DNA of 14,317 nucleotides, taken from contig DASVHL010000004.1 in NCBI GenBank assembly GCA_036382575.1, positions 1 to 14,317 on the forward strand, written 5' to 3'. The notes below the pieces were generated by a model. The model was not told the DNA's origin. It saw only the letters and a list, made by a program, of their open reading frames with translations, and searched no databases. Both the position numbers and the translations under genes were made by a program. Numbering within the stretch: position 1 is the stretch's first letter; each line of letters opens with the position of its first letter. Source of the stretch: UBA6022 sp036382575. GTDB lineage: Bacteria; Patescibacteriota; Saccharimonadia; Saccharimonadales; Saccharimonadaceae. Below, in pieces: positions 13,349 through 14,317 of this stretch.

Positions 13349-13825
13349 CTAAATGTGTTTGACAGCGCGCTGTGTTTCGCGGTCTTGGTCACGGCGCTTT
13401 AATGTCTCGCGCTTGTCGTAATTCTTCTTACCTTTACCTAGGGCAATGACAAGTTTGATGTATTTGCCAGTAGTCAGTAGTCGTGTCGGCACAATAGTGA
13501 GACCGCTTTTCTTTTTGGCGGCGAGGTCGTCGATTTGTTTACGGCTAGCGAGAAGTTTACGAGGTTCAGTGTCCACGGTGCGGGCGTTTGGGTCACCTTT
13601 TTGATGGCCTTTCAGACTAAAGCTGGCGTTATTTAGCCATAGTTCATTGTTTCTAATAGTCACAAACGAGCCTTTTAGCTGGATATGTCCATCACGGGCT
13701 GCGCGAACTTCCGGTCCGGTCAGGACGAGTCCCGCAACAACCTCATCACCTAGCTCATAGTCAAAGCGCGCTCGTCGGTTGACGATCGCTTTTGTGGACG
13801 AGACTGGTTTTTTCTTTTGTGCCAT
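13349..13825 (-). CDS. smpB: SsrA-binding protein (trans-translation)
   Basis: 158 residues, the typical length. SmpB binds tmRNA and carries it to stalled ribosomes. The OB-fold core shows NRRARFDYELGDEVVAGLVL, TGPEVRAARDGHIQLKGSF and an NNELWLNNASFS strand. RKLLASRKQIDDL follows. The C-terminal part contains the family signature KYIKLVIALGKGKKNYDKRE, then a highly basic tail (TLKRRDQDRETQRAVKHI) that enters the mRNA channel when bound to the ribosome. The domain order is complete and no key element is missing. The usual partner ssrA (tmRNA) is not in the window. It converges on the orphan gene, sharing the strong hairpin. Confidence 0.97.
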   Translation of the reverse strand: MAQKKKPVSSTKAIVNRRARFDYELGDEVVAGLVLTGPEVRAARDGHIQLKGSFVTIRNNELWLNNASFSLKGHQKGDPNARTVDTEPRKLLASRKQIDDLAAKKKSGLTIVPTRLLTTGKYIKLVIALGKGKKNYDKRETLKRRDQDRETQRAVKHI

Positions 13826-13836
13826 AACTAGACTTT

Positions 13837-13842
13837 ATTGTA
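13837..13842 (-). promoter_or_regulatory. -10 box (TACAAT) of smpB
   Basis: TACAAT (5 of 6) ends 11 nt before the ATG, predicting a leader of about 5 nt. No TGn extension and no Shine-Dalgarno are seen; a TATA-poor spacer separates it from the glycosyltransferase stop upstream. Confidence 0.45.
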
Positions 13843-13881
13843 CCCTACTCTTGCATCCGTCACCATCTGTTATGGTGTAGA

Positions 13882-14317
13882 TTACTTTTGAATCAGTGAC
13901 TGAATCGCTTTGCTTAGTATTCGGGCTGATTCTTGCCAGGTAAAGCTTGTGATGTGTGCGCTACCCTGCTGTTTTAATTTTTGATAGGTGTCTGAACGTG
14001 ACGCGGACAGTACGGCCTGCGCAAACTCATCTGGACTATGAGGGTTAAAATACAATGCACCATGACCCGCCACTTCATGAAAAATCTCAAGGTCACTGAC
14101 AACTGCTGGCACGCCCAGGCTGAGTGATTCGGCTAACGGCAGACCGTAGCCCTCATCTAAACTGGCGCTGACGAGGAGCGCGTCATTAGCGAGTAGCCGG
14201 GCGTATTCTGCATCGCTAACACCATCATGAAAGATAACCGTCGCACCTGACGGCACTAATGTTTCCAAGGCTGCTTGGCGATCGGGTTTAATGCGACTAA
14301 GTAGATGGAGTGTATAG
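13882..14317 (-). CDS. GT4-type glycosyltransferase, C-terminal part (partial, cut by window edge)
   Basis: The reading frame is open to the right edge, so the N-terminal half is missing; 144 residues are visible. They form the second (nucleotide-sugar-binding) Rossmann domain of a GT-B fold enzyme: a LHLLSRIKPD strand and helix, VIFHDGVSDAEYARLLANDA, then the conserved ASLDEGYGLPLAESLSLGVP with its E-x7-E pair, VVSDLEIFHEVAGHGALYFN and the final SFTWQESARI helix before the stop. The family transfers sugars from nucleotide donors to lipid or glycan acceptors, for example in envelope polysaccharide synthesis. The sugar and acceptor are unknown. A TTG at 14268 could be mistaken for its start, but homologous sequence continues in frame upstream of it. 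Confidence 0.9.
   Translation of the reverse strand, partial: YTLHLLSRIKPDRQAALETLVPSGATVIFHDGVSDAEYARLLANDALLVSASLDEGYGLPLAESLSLGVPAVVSDLEIFHEVAGHGALYFNPHSPDEFAQAVLSASRSDTYQKLKQQGSAHITSFTWQESARILSKAIQSLIQK

Noticed and set aside
13861..13877. 6-bp hairpin CACCAT/ATGGTG downstream of the glycosyltransferase as a terminator
   Set aside because: The stem is short and no T run follows on the minus strand.
13826..13881. tmRNA (ssrA) next to smpB
   Set aside because: The gap is 56 nt and shows no tRNA-like ends or tag reading frame.
1..14317. Recoded UGA (as in Gracilibacteria/Absconditabacteria)
   Set aside because: UGA is used as a real stop (orphan gene, 13293-13295) and all conserved proteins read through without in-frame TGA, so the standard bacterial code applies.
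1..14317. CRISPR array, insertion sequence, integrase or phage genes
   Set aside because: No regularly spaced direct repeats, transposase motifs, terminal inverted repeats or phage-type proteins were seen on either strand.

Overview
The window reads as ordinary chromosomal DNA of a small-genome Patescibacteria/CPR bacterium, most likely Candidatus Saccharibacteria (TM7). This is inferred from protein types and style, not from a marker gene. It has about 47% GC by eye, tight packing (largest gap 143 nt), standard code with TGA used as a stop, single-TM envelope proteins with long low-complexity cytoplasmic or linker parts (DUF4367, PEGA, sortase), a pilin-like propeller protein, and many start codons placed almost on top of a -10 box.

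Layout. Positions 1-5285 are all on the minus strand: a DUF4367 membrane protein, gltX, then a coupled unit DUF3048 (YerB-like) > sensor histidine kinase > response regulator, the last cut by the left edge. At 5286-5428 a divergent promoter region leads right to a PEGA-domain/propeller membrane protein. That gene converges on a sortase gene (6921-8156, minus). A 60-nt spacer carrying a near-symmetric -10 separates the sortase from a divergent tRNA-Leu(CAA) with its own terminator. Next is the most unusual gene, a PilX-like prepilin N-terminus fused to an eight-repeat RCC1-like propeller with paired cysteines (8400-10331, plus). Its stop codon is shared with the convergent gene for a divergent NAD(P)H-hydrate dehydratase-like (ribokinase-fold) protein. 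Upstream of that on the minus strand lie a HAD phosphatase and an ExoIII-family AP endonuclease. A divergent orphan ORF (12876-13295) ends at a strong hairpin shared with convergent smpB, followed by the 3' part of a GT4 glycosyltransferase that runs off the right edge.

How the genes fit together. Housekeeping functions (gltX, tRNA-Leu, smpB, xth) are interleaved with cell-surface functions (sortase, pilin-propeller, PEGA, DUF4367, DUF3048 with a two-component system, glycosyltransferase). That is what one expects of a streamlined, surface-attached (epibiotic) lifestyle, but the lifestyle is inference. The recurrent signal across the window is regulatory: eight starts sit 6-11 nt after a -10 hexamer, six of these with an extended TGn motif, predicting leaderless or near-leaderless mRNAs. 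Genes internal to operons, or with longer leaders, instead carry clear Shine-Dalgarno sequences. I found no CRISPR array, insertion sequence, phage gene, rRNA or tmRNA.
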